Part shown: positions 23,185 to 35,238 of the stretch, in pieces
Layout of the letters: every line of letters starts with the position of its first letter
How positions within the stretch are numbered: position 1 is the stretch's first letter
Source: Przewalskia tangutica
Lineage: Eukaryota; Streptophyta; Magnoliopsida; Solanales; Solanaceae
DNA length: 64,000 bases
Direction of reading: 5' to 3'
Assembly: GCA_029844215.1 (NCBI GenBank)
Contig: JAQGDG010000047.1
Location: forward strand, 992,001 to 1,056,000
Made by a program: the position numbers and the translations under genes
Notes under the pieces: generated by a model
What the model saw: the letters and a program-made list of their open reading frames with translations, nothing else
Told to the model about the DNA's origin: nothing
Database searches by the model: none

Positions 23185-24450
23185 TTACGGAGGTGTGGGG
23201 AATAGGTGAGGATACTTCTGCCTCATGTCCTCCCGGCTTCCCACGTCATCTCCTCCCGAGCTCGTTCGCCACAAGACTTTGGCGGAAGCCACGTCTTCGT
23301 CAGAGCCTAACTTTGACGATCGACTATCGCTATGGGAATCTCTCATACGATAACCCTCGGTCACTGGACATCGTCAATCGGTGTACCACTAGATGGATCC
23401 GATACATCTCCTCGGCATAGATACGTGAAAAACCGGATGCCGCCTCGGATCGGACGGCAGATCCAACTCGTAGGCAACCTTGCCTACTGCGGACAATCTG
23501 AAACGGCCCGATGTACCTAGGGTGAAGTTTCCCTCTTCCCGAATCTCATCACACCCTTCCGGGTGACACCTAGGAAAAATCATGAACCTCGAACTCAAGA
23601 TGCAGCGACGATGATGCATCGACCATGCGACTACGAGCTGTCAATAGCCGCTCTCGGATAAGCTTCACTTATCATCGCTGCTTTACCGTCTGGTCCTTCA
23701 TGCACCTCGCCCACATAGAACAAACCGATAGGCAATGTGCACTTCCTCCATACAAGGCCTCGTAAAGGCGCCCATGAATCTTTGGGTGGTAGCTATTATT
23801 ATCTGTGAACTCAACTAGAGGCAAATGATCCTCAACTACCATCGGGAAGTCAATAACAAAGCTCGCGACATATCCTCGAAGTGCGGATAGTGCGCTCTGC
23901 TGTCCGTCTGCATGGATGAAATGCGTTACTCGAGCTCACTGCGTCCTAAACCTCTGGAAGGACCTCCGAGTTAGCCGTAAACCGGGCTCTCTGTGCGATA
24001 TGATCAGTAGGGACTCCATGCGGTCGACGATCTCTCGGATGTAAAGTCGCATAATCCTCGGTAGAAAAAGTCGTCTGACGGGAAGAAAGTGGGCTGATTT
24101 CGTCGACTGTCGACGATAACCCATATAGAATCATGTCTCCTGCGAGTGCGAGGTAATCTGTGATAAAGTCCATGTTGATTACCTCCACTTCGGTCGGGAT
24201 CTCGATAAATGCGTAACAAACCACGGGCCTCGGTGCTCTACCTTCACTGCGACAACACGGGAACCGAGCTACGAACTCTGCAACGTCCTCTTCAAGCCAT
24301 CCACCAATACGTATCTAAGGTCGTGGTACATCTTGGTCGACCGGATGGATGAAACGCGTGTCTTTGTGTGCTTCCCGAACCTGCCGAAGTCTGAGACATC
24401 TGGAACACACAACGCCCTCAAACCTTAGCACCCATCGTGCTACCTCAAGC
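23185..24450 (-). pseudogene. pol: E6 integrase and chromodomain (frameshifted)
   Basis: Reading leftward: integrase core with INMDFI at about 24165-24180; the first catalytic block with KSAHFLPVR near 24085-24060, where a frame jump splits VIVD from the rest; YIREIVDR; then a patch around 23760 matching the EALYGRK block. The C-terminal GPY-type region GKVAYELDLPS is near 23490-23455. A chromodomain of the DRQVRRLRxKDVAxVKVLWR type lies at about 23360-23210. The domain order is that of chromoviruses, whose chromodomain is thought to guide insertion to heterochromatin. Several one- or two-base indels break it. Corresponding E5 positions are often intact, so some breaks may be consensus error. 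Confidence 0.82.
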
Positions 24451-24599
24451 GACCCTTGCCCTCACGAAGAGGCGTATCACGATATCGAATCAAAGTGGAT
24501 CCTCGGCTGTTGCCTCTTCGCCTCGACGATGGAAGACTGCAACCTCACGAACTCTAACCCCACTGCTATCGAGAATCAATCAATGGACACGAGGCTCGC

Positions 24600-26060
24600 T
24601 AACTGATGCAAATCACGAACCATGTCCCTCCTCTCTAGCTGCACATCTGATAGGCTCCCATCGACCCTACGACTAAGAGCATACGCCACAACATTGGCCT
24701 TCCCGGGTGGTACGGGATATCAACATCGTAATCCTTAAGCAACTCTAACCACCGCCTGCGTAAGTTCACTCCTGGCGAAGATATCTTGGAGGCTCTTGTA
24801 GTGTAAAAATATCCACGTGAACCCCATACAAATAGTGCCTCCAGATCTTGGCGTGAATCACGGTACCGACTCAAATCATGGGTGGGGTAGTTCCTCGTGT
24901 TTCTTGTTGTCGGGATGCATATGCTATAACTCTGCCATCTTTGCGTCAACAGCATCCCAACCGATGCGCCAGCGTATACAATAACATACCGTGGACCCTG
25001 CGGAAGAGTAAGAAGCGGTCGTCGATCTCTCTTTCAAGAAGCGGAAACCACCGCTCCTGGCATCATCCATCTGAAACTTGGCTGCCTTACGAGTCGCCTA
25101 GTCAATGGTGCGAAGATAAGCAAACTTCTCCACGATCGCCGATAATAACTCGCAAGGCCCGAAGCTGCGAACCTCTATCGGAGTAGTAGGTCTAGGCCAA
25201 GTCTCGCCTCGATCTTGGCGTATCCACTCGAATGCCATCAGCCCGATAATATGCCCAAGAAAGCATGCTGAAGTCACCAAAACTCACATTTGGAAAACTT
25301 GGCGTCTGACAACTGAGTCTGGAGAATTGTCGGCCTGATCGCCAAATGCTCGCGTGCTCGCTTTCTGGCGAGAATAAACCAAGATATCATCAATGAACAC
25401 TATCACAAGCGTGTCAAAAATGGTTTGAACACTCGGTTCATCAAATCCATGAATACCGCCGAGCATTGGTCAACCAAGACGCGACCACGAACTCATAATG
25501 CGTCACGTCGGAATGCGATCCTAGGGACATCCACTCGACTACTTTGATGATAGCCCGATCGCGGATCAATCTTGGAAAACATCGCACCTTCCGGTGGTCG
25601 AACAAATCATCAATCACAGGAAGGGTATCTGTTCTTAATGGTCACCTTGTTGTTTGCGTAATCAACACGTGCGCGTCCGTCCTTCTTCTTCACGAACAAT
25701 GGCGCTCCCGGGGAGAAACACTAGGCGATGAAGCCACTTCTCCAAGAAATCCCTCGGTGGTCCTTGACTCTCTCAACTCGGCGGTGCCGTTACGTATGGC
25801 GGAATGGAAATAAGTGATATCCGCAACACTCTCTACAAAACTCGATCTCCTCTCGGGAGGATGCGGAGGTCATCAGAAACACGTGCGGGAACTTCGACTA
25901 CTGGCGGCCCGAAAATCTGGTACGCGACTTTCGGGATATCAAACACGAGCAGATGGTAGATATACCGCCTGCACCATCTTCCAGCCTTGAGGTAGGAAAT
26001 AAACCTACCTCTCGGCGATACTGGTGCTCCTCCCACTCGACAATGGCTCCTCAGAAGCGG
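24600..26060 (-). pseudogene. pol: E6 reverse transcriptase and RNase H (frameshifted)
   Basis: Reading leftward: RT begins near 26050 with the VSPRGRF-ISYLKAGRW stretch, then YIYHLLVFD. The catalytic FIDDILVYSR motif (YxDD box) lies at about 25400-25370. RNase H follows, with NYPTHDL near 24895 and the hallmark RWLELLKDYDVDIPYHPG at about 24755-24700. Frame changes occur every 100-300 bp. Length (about 1.45 kb) fits a complete RT plus RNase H of a Ty3/gypsy element, so little is deleted. Confidence 0.82.
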
Positions 26061-26159
26061 AACGTGCTACTCTCTCTGCGGTCTACATTGGCGTAGCAAG
26101 AAGCTAGCCAATCCATCCCATGATCACGTCGAAGTCAATCATCTCTAACTCTATCAAGT

Positions 26160-27611
26160 CGGCTAAGTCCGGCGTAAATAGTCACGGGACAAGCTCATAT
26201 ACCGTAGAGCTACCGAATCACCAGGCGTAGCTACCTCGAAAGGGTCTATGGACACGGGCTCTATCCCTATCCTACTAGCAACAAGGGAGATATATGGGAC
26301 GAGTAGAACCGGATCTATCAAAGCATACATCAAAAACCCGAGCGATAAGGTACAATGCGAAATCGGTGAGGCCTCACGATCTGTCATTTGGACAAAGCAT
26401 AAATGCGGTTCGAGGACCGCTAGAGCGGGACGACCCACGACCTGCCACGCGACCTGACGACCCGTGAGTACCGGCCTCGGGCGTAATGTAGGAGAAGAAG
26501 ACCGGCGAAAGAACACAGTGGTGACCCCTACCATCAGCCGTGCGCCCGGTGGACGGTTCCTCGCATAGTGACCTGCTGGCCTGGCGAAACAAACTCCGTA
26601 CCACAACTCCGAAGTGGGATCTGCTCGAGGTGGTCGATCGGCGACTCTGCTACTCTGACATCCCGAAGTCACGGGCCAGTGCGCCTCGAATACTCTGGTT
26701 GTCTTGAGGGCGGTGCGGGAGTGCTCACGAGTGCTGTGGTGCAAATCTAGGAAACTAGCTGCGAGGCCGCCCACGCGATAGCCACGAAGACCCTCGTCTG
26801 GCGCCTTCTTCTGTATGTTCACTCGTCGACCTCTGCGCTCGCCGCATCAAGGCGTGAGCTGCATGCGGGTAATATCCATACGGTGAAGAGCCACGCGCCT
26901 GAGACTCGGCCATATAGTCGTCTAGCCGGTGACATAGCGGTGCACCTATCCTCATATCGCCACCAATCTTTGGGACATATCGAGCCAAGAATCAAACTCA
27001 ACATTGTACTCACGGCGGTGCGTCCTCTGCGCCTCGGCGGTAAAATCTATCGGCCAGCGCCTCTCATCTGTGGAGGCGAAGTGAGTGAGGAAAGCCTCGA
27101 GAACTCATCCCAGTAGGCTGGGCGCGTGCTCTCCTGGGATAACTCCATGAATCAAACCAATCAGCGGTATCACGCGGCCGTCGCGAACGAAAGATCCACG
27201 GACTCTGTCTCGAGGCCTTGATCACCGCGTGATCCTCTGGAAGGCGGATGAACTCCTGCGGATCATCCTCCCGACCTCGACCAGTAAAAATTTGGCGGCT
27301 ACAACTCAAGAAATCTCTCGTAGTCTCGGACTATACGCCTCGGGTGCACCACGAGTCTGTTGCCCAGCTGGGCTGAACTGGGCTCGCGTCGGCCTCTCGT
27401 GTCGGGCCACAACTTTAGCCAATAGTGGGCCGTCTCCTTGTACCTAACTCCTCGCCCGGTGTGGGGCGGGAGGTGTGGGTGCGTGATCTGCTAGGGGCGG
27501 CGTCATAGAACTTCGCCGTCTACGGTATAGGCTGGGCTGAGCCCTCGTGACTCTGGGTGTCATAGCGGCTCCTCGGCTGCCTTACAGGCGGGTTGCCTTA
27601 CGTGGAGGCAT
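26160..27611 (-). pseudogene. gag: E6 gag and aspartic protease (frameshifted)
   Basis: The start is the conserved ATGCCTCCACG (MPP-R/K) at 27611. The Gag capsid region shows DPQEFI near 27255 and RDTADWFDSW near 27180, typical of the retrotransposon Gag family. A degraded CCHC knuckle (CFARPAGHYARNRP) is near 26590-26550. The protease follows with YALIDP at about 26330 in place of the usual ALIDPGST, the catalytic D kept but the following residues altered. SRIGIEPVSIDPFEVATP is at about 26280-26225. Confidence 0.8.
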
Positions 27612-27793
27612 AAGCTACGGGGAAAGGAATACGTTAGAGGTCCAACCTATAACACGACTCTAAAGCACGATCTCGGAATGAGAAGAATGAAACCAATCCT
27701 AAATATCCTATAGCCTCACGATTATTGGTGTGGTGCACAACACCGATAATCAAGACTTACTAGATACGATGTAGACACTTTCCGAGGATTAAG

Positions 27794-27805
27794 CGCTCGA
27801 TACCA
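27794..27805 (-). other. E6 primer-binding site
   Basis: Reverse complement reads tggtatcgagcg, initiator tRNA-Met type with CAG reduced to CG, followed inward by the pre-gag leader (27612-27793). Confidence 0.7.
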
Positions 27806-27809
27806 TTTT

Positions 27810-29998
27810 TGTCACTTTGCGAGGTTCTAGTGTCACTCGGCGACCCAACAAATGATGCGGGCTGCATCACGATCCGAGTTTGGACCTTCTCGGGGCGTGC
27901 CATACGGAGAGCCACGGTTGGGTGCATTCGTGGTAGAGCTCGCCTCTTTACGCATACCCGAAGGTCGATAACAGTACTAAGTATATGAAACTGTAAAATA
28001 CTTAAATGAAACATATCATTTAAAAAAAACAGTTTTGCAAGTATGTATAAAACAACCAAGGGAACCGCACATAGTGCCATCACAAACAAGAGCGTGATAG
28101 GTAAATCAGAATGAGGTCTTTTCTAGGCTGCGAATGATCGGCAGGCCAATTGCGTAGTATCACCATGCAAGCCTAATCGACTCCGTAGTCGCGTAGGCCA
28201 ATCACATAGGCCGCATAGGGTATATAACCCCGCATCGGTAGCTACTCCTCGGCGTAAATCTGGACTCGTCGTCCGCATGGCCACATGGACGCGTGAGGTA
28301 TAACCCGCACACTAACACGGAACTCCGTAGCTCCGCATAGGTCCCTTGGACCCGCATGGTATTCTCGAATCATGGTCCTGCATCGCTGAGTCTACCCCGC
28401 GTCGGAGGCGCCTTAACCCTGTAATATGTCAAGAGGTGAGTGATGTTACGCTAACCTAACGACATCGTTAACAACATAAGCACAACAAGAATACTCTTTT
28501 ACAAACGTTACAAGACACTAACACATAGCATCATATCATGTCTACTTATCAAACCATCTTATTATTCTTTTCACAATTCCATATAAGTCATTATAAACAC
28601 ATAGGCAAACTGCTTCTTTTATCAATCTTAAGTGGTTATACTTAACTTCCCATAAAGCTAGTATAACTCTTAAGCTTACATTTAAAACCAATTAGTTCTC
28701 TTCATTAAAAATGATTCAAGATTCTTATGACATGCTTTGGATCTTTATTATTCGGGCTTAAGCGTGAGGCATTGCTGTAAGTGTTATTCGAGCTTAAGCG
28801 TGAGGCATTGCCGTAAGTATTATTCATTAACATATGCGTCTACCGTACTATATATATTGTAAAATATCATGCTTTAGGAAGAATCACATACCTTACCAAT
28901 GAAAACCACCGCGAGTTGAATATGTCGCGAGAGAGTCACCTATAATAGTCACGACATCTATCAAAGACTATTACGAAGGTCATTCTAAGCAGAGGGTTCA
29001 CAATTCTATGGAAAGTTGGGCAGCACTTCCCTGCAGGTGAGCTATATAAGTCTCTGTGAAAACAAATTCTATGTAAGTGATTTGATTATTCTTCTTTTAA
29101 ACCCTTCTCTTGGTATGATTCAATTCTATTCTGTGATATTCTTCTAAGTATTTAATACTTATTCTAATACTACAACGAGAAGTATTCTCTAATTCAAAAG
29201 AGGTTAGGATTAGTTACCTCGAGAAGCCCAATAATATCCTAGAAAAGTCGCTGAGCAAGGTTTTGCTCTAAGTTGTATGCTCAGGAAACCTTAGAAGTTC
29301 TTCACAACTTCTACTAAGTACTAAGGTATTTGGGCTAGGGTATTTTGGGCATTATAACAATACAAGAAGGCAACTTTTCTACCAAGGGAGGGGGGGTAGG
29401 TTTTGGCTAGGCTAGTGGGGGCCTCGGCCAAACTTCTTAGGCTAGAGGGGGGGGTATTCGGCCAAGGGCCTTCACAAGGGGAGGGGGAGGTGTTGGACGA
29501 AAAGAGGCTACAAAGGGAGAGGAGAGGATTTTCAAGACTTGGAAAGATTTGTGGATGAAGAACTCTTCATCTCTAAGGGGGTATTTATAGGTCAAGAAGT
29601 GGCCAACCAATGGCCAAGATTAAGACAAGTGCAAGGCAAGTGTAGGGTGAAGATTAACTATACACAAATATCCTACCAACTCCTTGACTTGTGCACAAGG
29701 CACAAAAAACGTGCTCACCATTGTCCAAATCGTCCAAATGGACGATTTCAAGTCCATCAATGGGAGGGTGCCAAGTGTCGCCCTCCCGTTGGTCCAAAAT
29801 GTTTCGTCTCTCGGAAAAATCCGCAAAAATTAGAAATGGCATAGCCGGAATTTACCAACAAAAGCCGTGGGAAAGCGTTTCGTCGGAAAACTATTCGTTT
29901 AGTGAGTTGTGCAAAAAAACGCGTCAAGGCTTATCTTTAAGGCTACACTTTTGTACGTATTCCCTTACGTACATACTCTGGAAATACGGGGTATAACA
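27810..29998 (-). repeat. E6 5' LTR with replaced inner end
   Basis: From about 27960 to 29998 it matches the E6 3' LTR. The inner 150 bp (27815-27960: tgtcactttgcgagg...) does not match 7734-8125 but resembles 51681-51760 inside E8. It ends ggggtataaca before the TSD agaag. Length is 2189 bp against about 2.39 kb for the partner LTR. Confidence 0.85.
29582..29589 (-). promoter_or_regulatory. E6 5' LTR TATA box
   Basis: TATAAATA on the minus strand, with the GATGAAGA/TCTTCATC palindrome just downstream. As the 5' LTR copy, it would drive the genomic RNA of E6. Confidence 0.62.
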
Positions 29999-30003
29999 AG
30001 AAG

Positions 30004-30771
30004 TTTCTACACCACTTCTACTTTCTACTTCAACCAACTATGAAGTTTCTCTTTAGGGTTTCGTTTAGTGACTAAAGGAATATAAGGTAGTATTCTGACT
30101 CTACGATAGAGTAACTTTGGAAATACTATGGGATTGGCTAAGGTATTTTTGGGGATAGTAACAATACTTGGAGAGTATTTTCTACCAAGGGGGGAGGGCT
30201 TTTGCCGAGACTACAAGGAAAGGGGGGGGGGGGGGGAGAGGGTGTTTCAGCTTAGCTCTCTAGAGGGGGGGAGAAGTGAGGCTTGGACGAGAAGCTCACA
30301 AGGGGGAAGGGAGATTTCAAGACTTGGAAAGTATTTTGTGGATGAAGAAGTCTTCAACTTAAGGGGGGTATTTATAGGGCTTTCAAGGGCTAAGATGAAG
30401 GCAAGTGGAGGGCAAGTGGAGGGTGGGGATTTGCACAAGTGCACCCTATCCCTACTCCACAAATCACTCACAAACATTGACCCTTGGTTTAGGCCCCAAA
30501 ATCGTGCCAACCGTGCCCTCTTTGCCGTCCACTTGAGGGTGACAAGTGTCACCCTCTCGTTGGTCCAAAATATTCCATCTCTCGGAAAAATCCGCAAAAA
30601 TTATAAATGACATAGCCGTAATTTTCCCTACGCAAGTTTTGGAAAACGTTTCGTCGGAAAACAATTCGTTTCGTGGGTTGTGCACAAATTTTCGTCCCTA
30701 TGCCTACTTTAAGGCTTAAACTTTTGTACGTACGCCCTTACGTACATACTCTGGAAATACGGGGTATAACA
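30004..30771 (-). repeat. E5 3' LTR, piece 2
   Basis: Resumes with tttctacaccacttc after E6 and matches 36918-37661. It carries a very G-rich stretch (30185-30310, including a run of 16 or more G) and ends ggggtataaca at 30771. Confidence 0.88.
30369..30376 (-). promoter_or_regulatory. E5 3' LTR TATA box
   Basis: TATAAATA on the minus strand. The TGAAGA-AG-TCTTCA inverted repeat lies just downstream (about 30342-30357). Confidence 0.6.
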
Positions 30772-30805
30772 TTCTCCTCTTAGAAACATTCGTCCGAATG
30801 TTCCT
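30772..30805 (-). other. E5 polypurine tract and hairpin
   Basis: Reverse complement: AACATTCGGACGAATGTT, then tctaagaggagaa directly against the LTR. Confidence 0.75.
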
Positions 30806-30914
30806 TCCCAAAGCAGATAACGATAAGGTTCCTCATAACTTAAACAGTTTGCAAATGCCACACATGGCCACAATACAACACTTAAGCAGATATGATACTG
30901 AAAATTTACAAGTA
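30806..30914 (-). other. E5 3' untranslated stretch before the polypurine tract
   Basis: Short non-coding stretch containing the conserved GGCCATGTGTGGCA block (30850-30872), which is also present in E1, E4, E6, E7, E8 and E10 at the same place. Confidence 0.6.
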
Positions 30915-32200
30915 GGAAAGTGAGTTACCTGGAGATGTGGGGAATAGGTGAGGATACTACGCCTCATGTCCTCGCCGACTTCCACGTCATCTCCTCCCTG
31001 AGCTCGTTCCGCCACAAGACTTTGACGAAAGCCACGTCCTTGGTCCGCAGACGCCTAACCTGACGATCGATTATCGCTATGGGAATCTCCTCATACGATA
31101 ACCCCTGTTACTGGACATCGTCGATGGGTGCACCACAGATGGATCCCCGATACATCTCGCCGGCATAGAAACATGAAAAACCGGATGCATTGCCTCAAGA
31201 TCGGACGGCGGATCAACTCATGTGCAACCTTGCCTACCACTGCGGACAATCGATACGACCCGATGTACCTTGGTGAGTTTCCCTTTCTTCCGAATCTCAT
31301 CACCGCCATGGGTGACACCGAGAAAACCCAATCATCAACCTCAAACTCTAGATGCCGGCGACGATGATCTGCGTATGACTTCATCGACTCAGGTGTCGAG
31401 AATCGCTCTGGATAAGCTTCACCTTATCCACAGCGTGCTGCACCAAGTCTGGTCCCACTAACTGCACCTCGCCCACGTCAAACCAGCCTATCGGCGATCT
31501 GCACTTCCTCCCATACAAGGCCTCATAAGGCGCCATCTGAATACTGGAGTGGTAGCTATTATTATACGCAAACTCAACTAGAGGCAAATGATCCTCCCAG
31601 CTACCCCTGAAATCAATAACACAGGCTCGCAGCATATCCTCAAGAGTCTGGATAGTGCGCTCCGTCTGTCTGTCTGCTTCGAGGATGGAATGCGATTACT
31701 CGTGCTCACTGCGTCCTAGACCATTCGAAAGACCTCTAAGTTAGCGTAACCGGCTCCTGCATGCGATATGATGGAAATAGGGACTCCATGCAGTCTGACG
31801 ATCTCTCGGATGTAAAGTCTGGCATAATCCTCAGCCGAAAAAGTCGTCCTGACGGGAAGAAAGTGGGCTGATTTCGTCAGCCTGTCGACGATAACCAAAA
31901 TAGAATCATGTTTCCTCTGAGTGCGAGGTAATCCTATGATAAAGTCCATGTTGATCACCTCCCTCATCCAGGTCGGGATCTCTATCGTGCGCAACAAACC
32001 ACGTGCCTGCGGTGCTCTACCTTCACTGCGACAACACGCACGAGCTACAAACTCGCAACGCCCTCTTCAATCCATCCCACCTAGACACAGATCTGAGGGC
32101 GTGGTACTTCTTGGTCGACACAGGATGGATAGAGTAACGTTCGCTGTGTGCTTCCCCTAGAACTCCGCCAAGTCCCGCAATATGGAACACAACCTGCCCT
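30915..32200 (-). pseudogene. pol: E5 integrase and chromodomain
   Basis: This is the best-preserved integrase in the window. Reading leftward: INMDFIIGLPRTQRKHDSI near 31950-31890; VDRLTKSAHFLPVR at about 31885-31845 with the first catalytic Asp; YIREIVRLHGVPISIIS with a damaged second-Asp region; then WEDHLPLVEFAYNNSYHSS (31600-31545), where E of WEDH is the third catalytic residue region. PYEALYGRKCRSPIGWFDVG follows. The C-terminal KSYADHRRRHLEFEVDDWVF is near 31384-31325. The chromodomain (SYEEIPIAIIDRQVRRLR...VKVLWRN) is at 31100-30950. A few frame breaks remain. Confidence 0.86.
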
Positions 32201-33560
32201 CAAACCTTAGCACCCCATCAGTGCTACCTCAGGACCGCCTTCCACGAAGAGCCGTATTACGGTGCAGCATCAAAACCGGATCCTCAAATTGTTGCCTCTT
32301 CACCTCCTCGGCGATGGAAGACTCGGCAACCTCTCGAACTCGAACCCAGCTGCTATCGTAATCAATCAATCGGACTCGAGGCTCGCTAGGCGATGTAACT
32401 CGCGGACCATGCCCTCTTCTGGCCGCATCCGATAGACTCCCATCGACCCTACGGACTAAAGCATGCGCCTGACATTGGCCTTCCCGGGTGGTACAGATAT
32501 CAACATCATAATCCTTGAGTAACTCTAACCACCGTCTGCCGTAAGTTCGGCTCCTCTGGTGAAGATATACTTGGAGGCTCTTGTGGTGCAGTATAAATAT
32601 CCACATGAACCCATACAAATAGTGCCTCCAGATCTTGGCGTGAATCACCGCGACTCAAATCATGGGTGGGGTAGTTCCTCTCATGCTTCTTAAGTTGTCG
32701 GGATCGTCGCTATAACCTTACCACCGCATCAACACACATCCGAGCCCGACGCTGACGATCACAATACACTACATAACCTGGACCTCGGAAGAGTAAGAAC
32801 GGGGCGGCCGCCGATCTCCTTCAAGAATCGGAAACCCCGCTCCAAGCATCACCATCAAACTTAGCGCCACGAGTCGGCCTAGTCAATGGTGCAGATAGAA
32901 GCAAACTTCTCTACGAACCGATAGTAACCCGCAAGGCCCAGAAAGGCGCTGCTGCCGGAGTAGTAGGTCAGGACAACTCGATCGCCTCGATCTTGGCGTA
33001 TCCACCGAATACCATCGGCTGACAATATGCCCAAGAAAAGCCATCAAGCCAACCAAAACTCACATTTGGAAAACTTGGCGTATAACTACTGGTCTCGAGA
33101 ACTCTCGGCCGATCGCCGAATGCTCGCGTGCTCGCTACGGCGGGAATAAACCAAGATGTCATCAATGAACACTATCACAAACGTGTCCAAAAATGGCTTG
33201 AACACTCGGTTCATCAAATCCATGAATACCGCCGGAGCATTGGTCAACCCGAAATACATGACCCTGAACTCATAATGCCGTCATCGTCGAATGCGATCCT
33301 GGGGACATCCGCCTCTCTAACACGCACCGGATGATAGCCCGATCGCAGATCAATCTTGGAGAAACATCTCGCACCCTGCAGCTGGTCGAACAAGTCATCA
33401 AACACCCGAATGAGATGGTAGATATACCCCTTCTGCACCATCTTCCTAGCCTTGAGGTAAGAAATAAACTTACCCCTCGGCGACCACGGTGTTCCTCCCA
33501 CTCAATAACCGCTCCCGAAAGCTGGAACTGCACCACTCTCTGCGATCTACACCTGGCGTA
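32200..33560 (-). pseudogene. pol: E5 reverse transcriptase and RNase H
   Basis: Reading leftward: RT fingers/palm with VFDDLFDQLQGARCFSKIDL and RSGYH at 33430-33350. The catalytic VIVFIDDILVYSR is at about 33178-33140 in another frame. The RT connection follows, then RNase H with KIWRHYLYG near 32625 and RRWLELLKDYDVDI at about 32530-32490. Total length fits an undeleted RT-RNase H module. Breaks are small indels. The RNase H part reads as one 139-codon frame (32229-32648). Confidence 0.84.
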
Positions 33561-33639
33561 GCAGAAGCTAACCAATCCATGCCCATGATCACATCGAAAT
33601 CGGTCATGTCCAACTCTATCAAGTCGGCTCTAGGGTCCG

Positions 33640-35039
33640 ACGATCGCATAAAGTCACGGGCAAGCTCTATACCCGCCGAGCTACCACCGAATCACCCATC
33701 GCGTAGCTACCTCGAAAGGGTCTATGGACTCGTGCTCTATCCCTATCCTACTAGCAATAAGGGAGATATATGGGGCAGTAGAACCCGGATCTATCAAGGC
33801 ATACACGCCACAACATGAAACCGATAAAGTACTGGCGACATCGGTGAGGCCTCCCGTCTGCCGGTGGACAGGCATAAATGCGATTACGAGGACGCTAGAA
33901 TCGACCCACGCCACGACCTCTGCCGCGACCTGCTGGTCCACGAGTACCACGCCCTCGGGGTGAGTAATCGTAGGGATGAAGACCGGCGAATGACCACTGG
34001 TGACCCCTCCGTCGCCACTGGTCGGACAGGCTCGCGTAGTGACCTGCTGGCCAAGTATGTAAACTCCCAAGTAGTACCACAACTCCCGAATACCACGATC
34101 AGATCAAGACGGTGCGGGAGTGCTCTGCCGTGTGGTGCAAATCTAGGCATTCTTTGGCCGCCCACCTCGAGAGGCTACCAAGATCCGCCGTCTTGGCGCC
34201 TTCCTGCTCGATATCCGCCGACCGTCGGCCTCACGCCTCGCACCCAAGTGCATGAGCCTACATACGGGTGATGTCCATGCCTGGCTGAAGAGCTACACCC
34301 GCACAAGATTCGGCCATATAATCATCTAGCCCGGTGACGTAGCGGTGCACCCTGTCCTCCATATCTGCTACCGCGAGGGACATATCGAGCCAACGATCGA
34401 ACTCCACGTTGTACTCACTGGCGCGTCCTCTCTGTCTCAGCAACAAAAACTTCTCGGCCCGTGCCCTCCTCATCTGTGGAGGCAAGAAGTGAGTGAGAAA
34501 AGCCTCTGAGAACTCGTCCCAAGTAGCTGGGGATGCATGCTCTCCCCGGGACAACTCCCATGAGTCAAACCGATCATTGCGGTATCACGCGGCCGTGCGA
34601 ACCGAAGATCACGGACTCGGTCTCGAAGCCTTGATCACTCGCATGATCTCAGAATCGACGGATAAACTCCTGCGGATCATCTTCAGGCCTCGACCCGTAG
34701 AACTCTGGTGGGCTACAACTCAGAAAATCCCGTAGCCTCAAACTATCTAATCTCGGGTGAACCACAGTGCTTCTGGGCCAGGCTGCTGCGTCGGCCTATC
34801 CTCATGTCGCCACGATCTCCGCCATTAATCGGGCCATCTCAGAATCCGTCTCATCGCTCCGGTGTGGGGCGGAGGTGCGTATCGTCTCATCACCATCGCT
34901 GCGGCCTAAACCCTCGGCGGCGGCGTCGTGGAGCTCGCCGTCTGGGTATAAGCGGGCTCGAGCCCTCGTGACTCTCGGTGTCCTACTAGCGACTCCTCGC
35001 CGCCTTGCCCTTCGGGCGGGTTGCCTTACGTGGAGGCAT
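33640..35039 (-). pseudogene. gag: E5 gag and aspartic protease
   Basis: The ATG at 35039 opens MPPRKATR. The Gag core is readable at 34554-34258 (FLTHFLPPQMRRARAEKF, then EDRVHRYVTGLDDYMAES), typical of the retrotransposon Gag capsid. A frame-scrambled CCHC knuckle follows near 34080-34020. The protease shows YALIDPGST with its catalytic Asp at about 33800, then SRIGIEHESIDPFEVAT at 33760-33700. The leader between PBS and ATG is about 185 bp. Confidence 0.84.
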
Positions 35040-35223
35040 AATCGTTAAAGAAGGAAATACGTTAGAGGGTCCGACTTATATACGGCTACAAGGCACGATC
35101 TCGAGTGAGAAGAATGGAAATCAATCCTAAATATCCTATAGCCTCCTGATTATTGGTGTGGTGCACAACACGATAATCAAGACTTCTTGGATACGGTTCA
35201 GAGACACTTTCCGAGGATTAATC

Positions 35224-35234
35224 GCTCGATACCA
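35224..35234 (-). other. E5 primer-binding site
   Basis: Reverse complement tggtatcgagc, four bases inside the LTR end. Initiator tRNA-Met type, with one base missing relative to the E4 copy. Confidence 0.72.
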
Positions 35235-35238
35235 CTTT

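Larger units (their letters stand above)
7734..29998 (-). mobile_element. E6: chromovirus LTR retrotransposon with gag-pol, inserted in E5 LTR
   Basis: The element reads leftward: 5' LTR 27810-29998, PBS near 27794-27805, gag ATG at 27611, pol down to the chromodomain near 23190, PPT at 23032, and a 3' LTR split by E7 into 22532-23031 and 7734-9625. The duplication agaag is at 7729-7733 and 29999-30003. The empty site (cccttagaagtttctac) can be read in the intact E5 LTR near 36916. Without E7 it is about 9.4 kb. The 5' LTR differs from the 3' LTR at its inner end (27815-27960 replaces about 390 bp), see findings. Confidence 0.92.
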
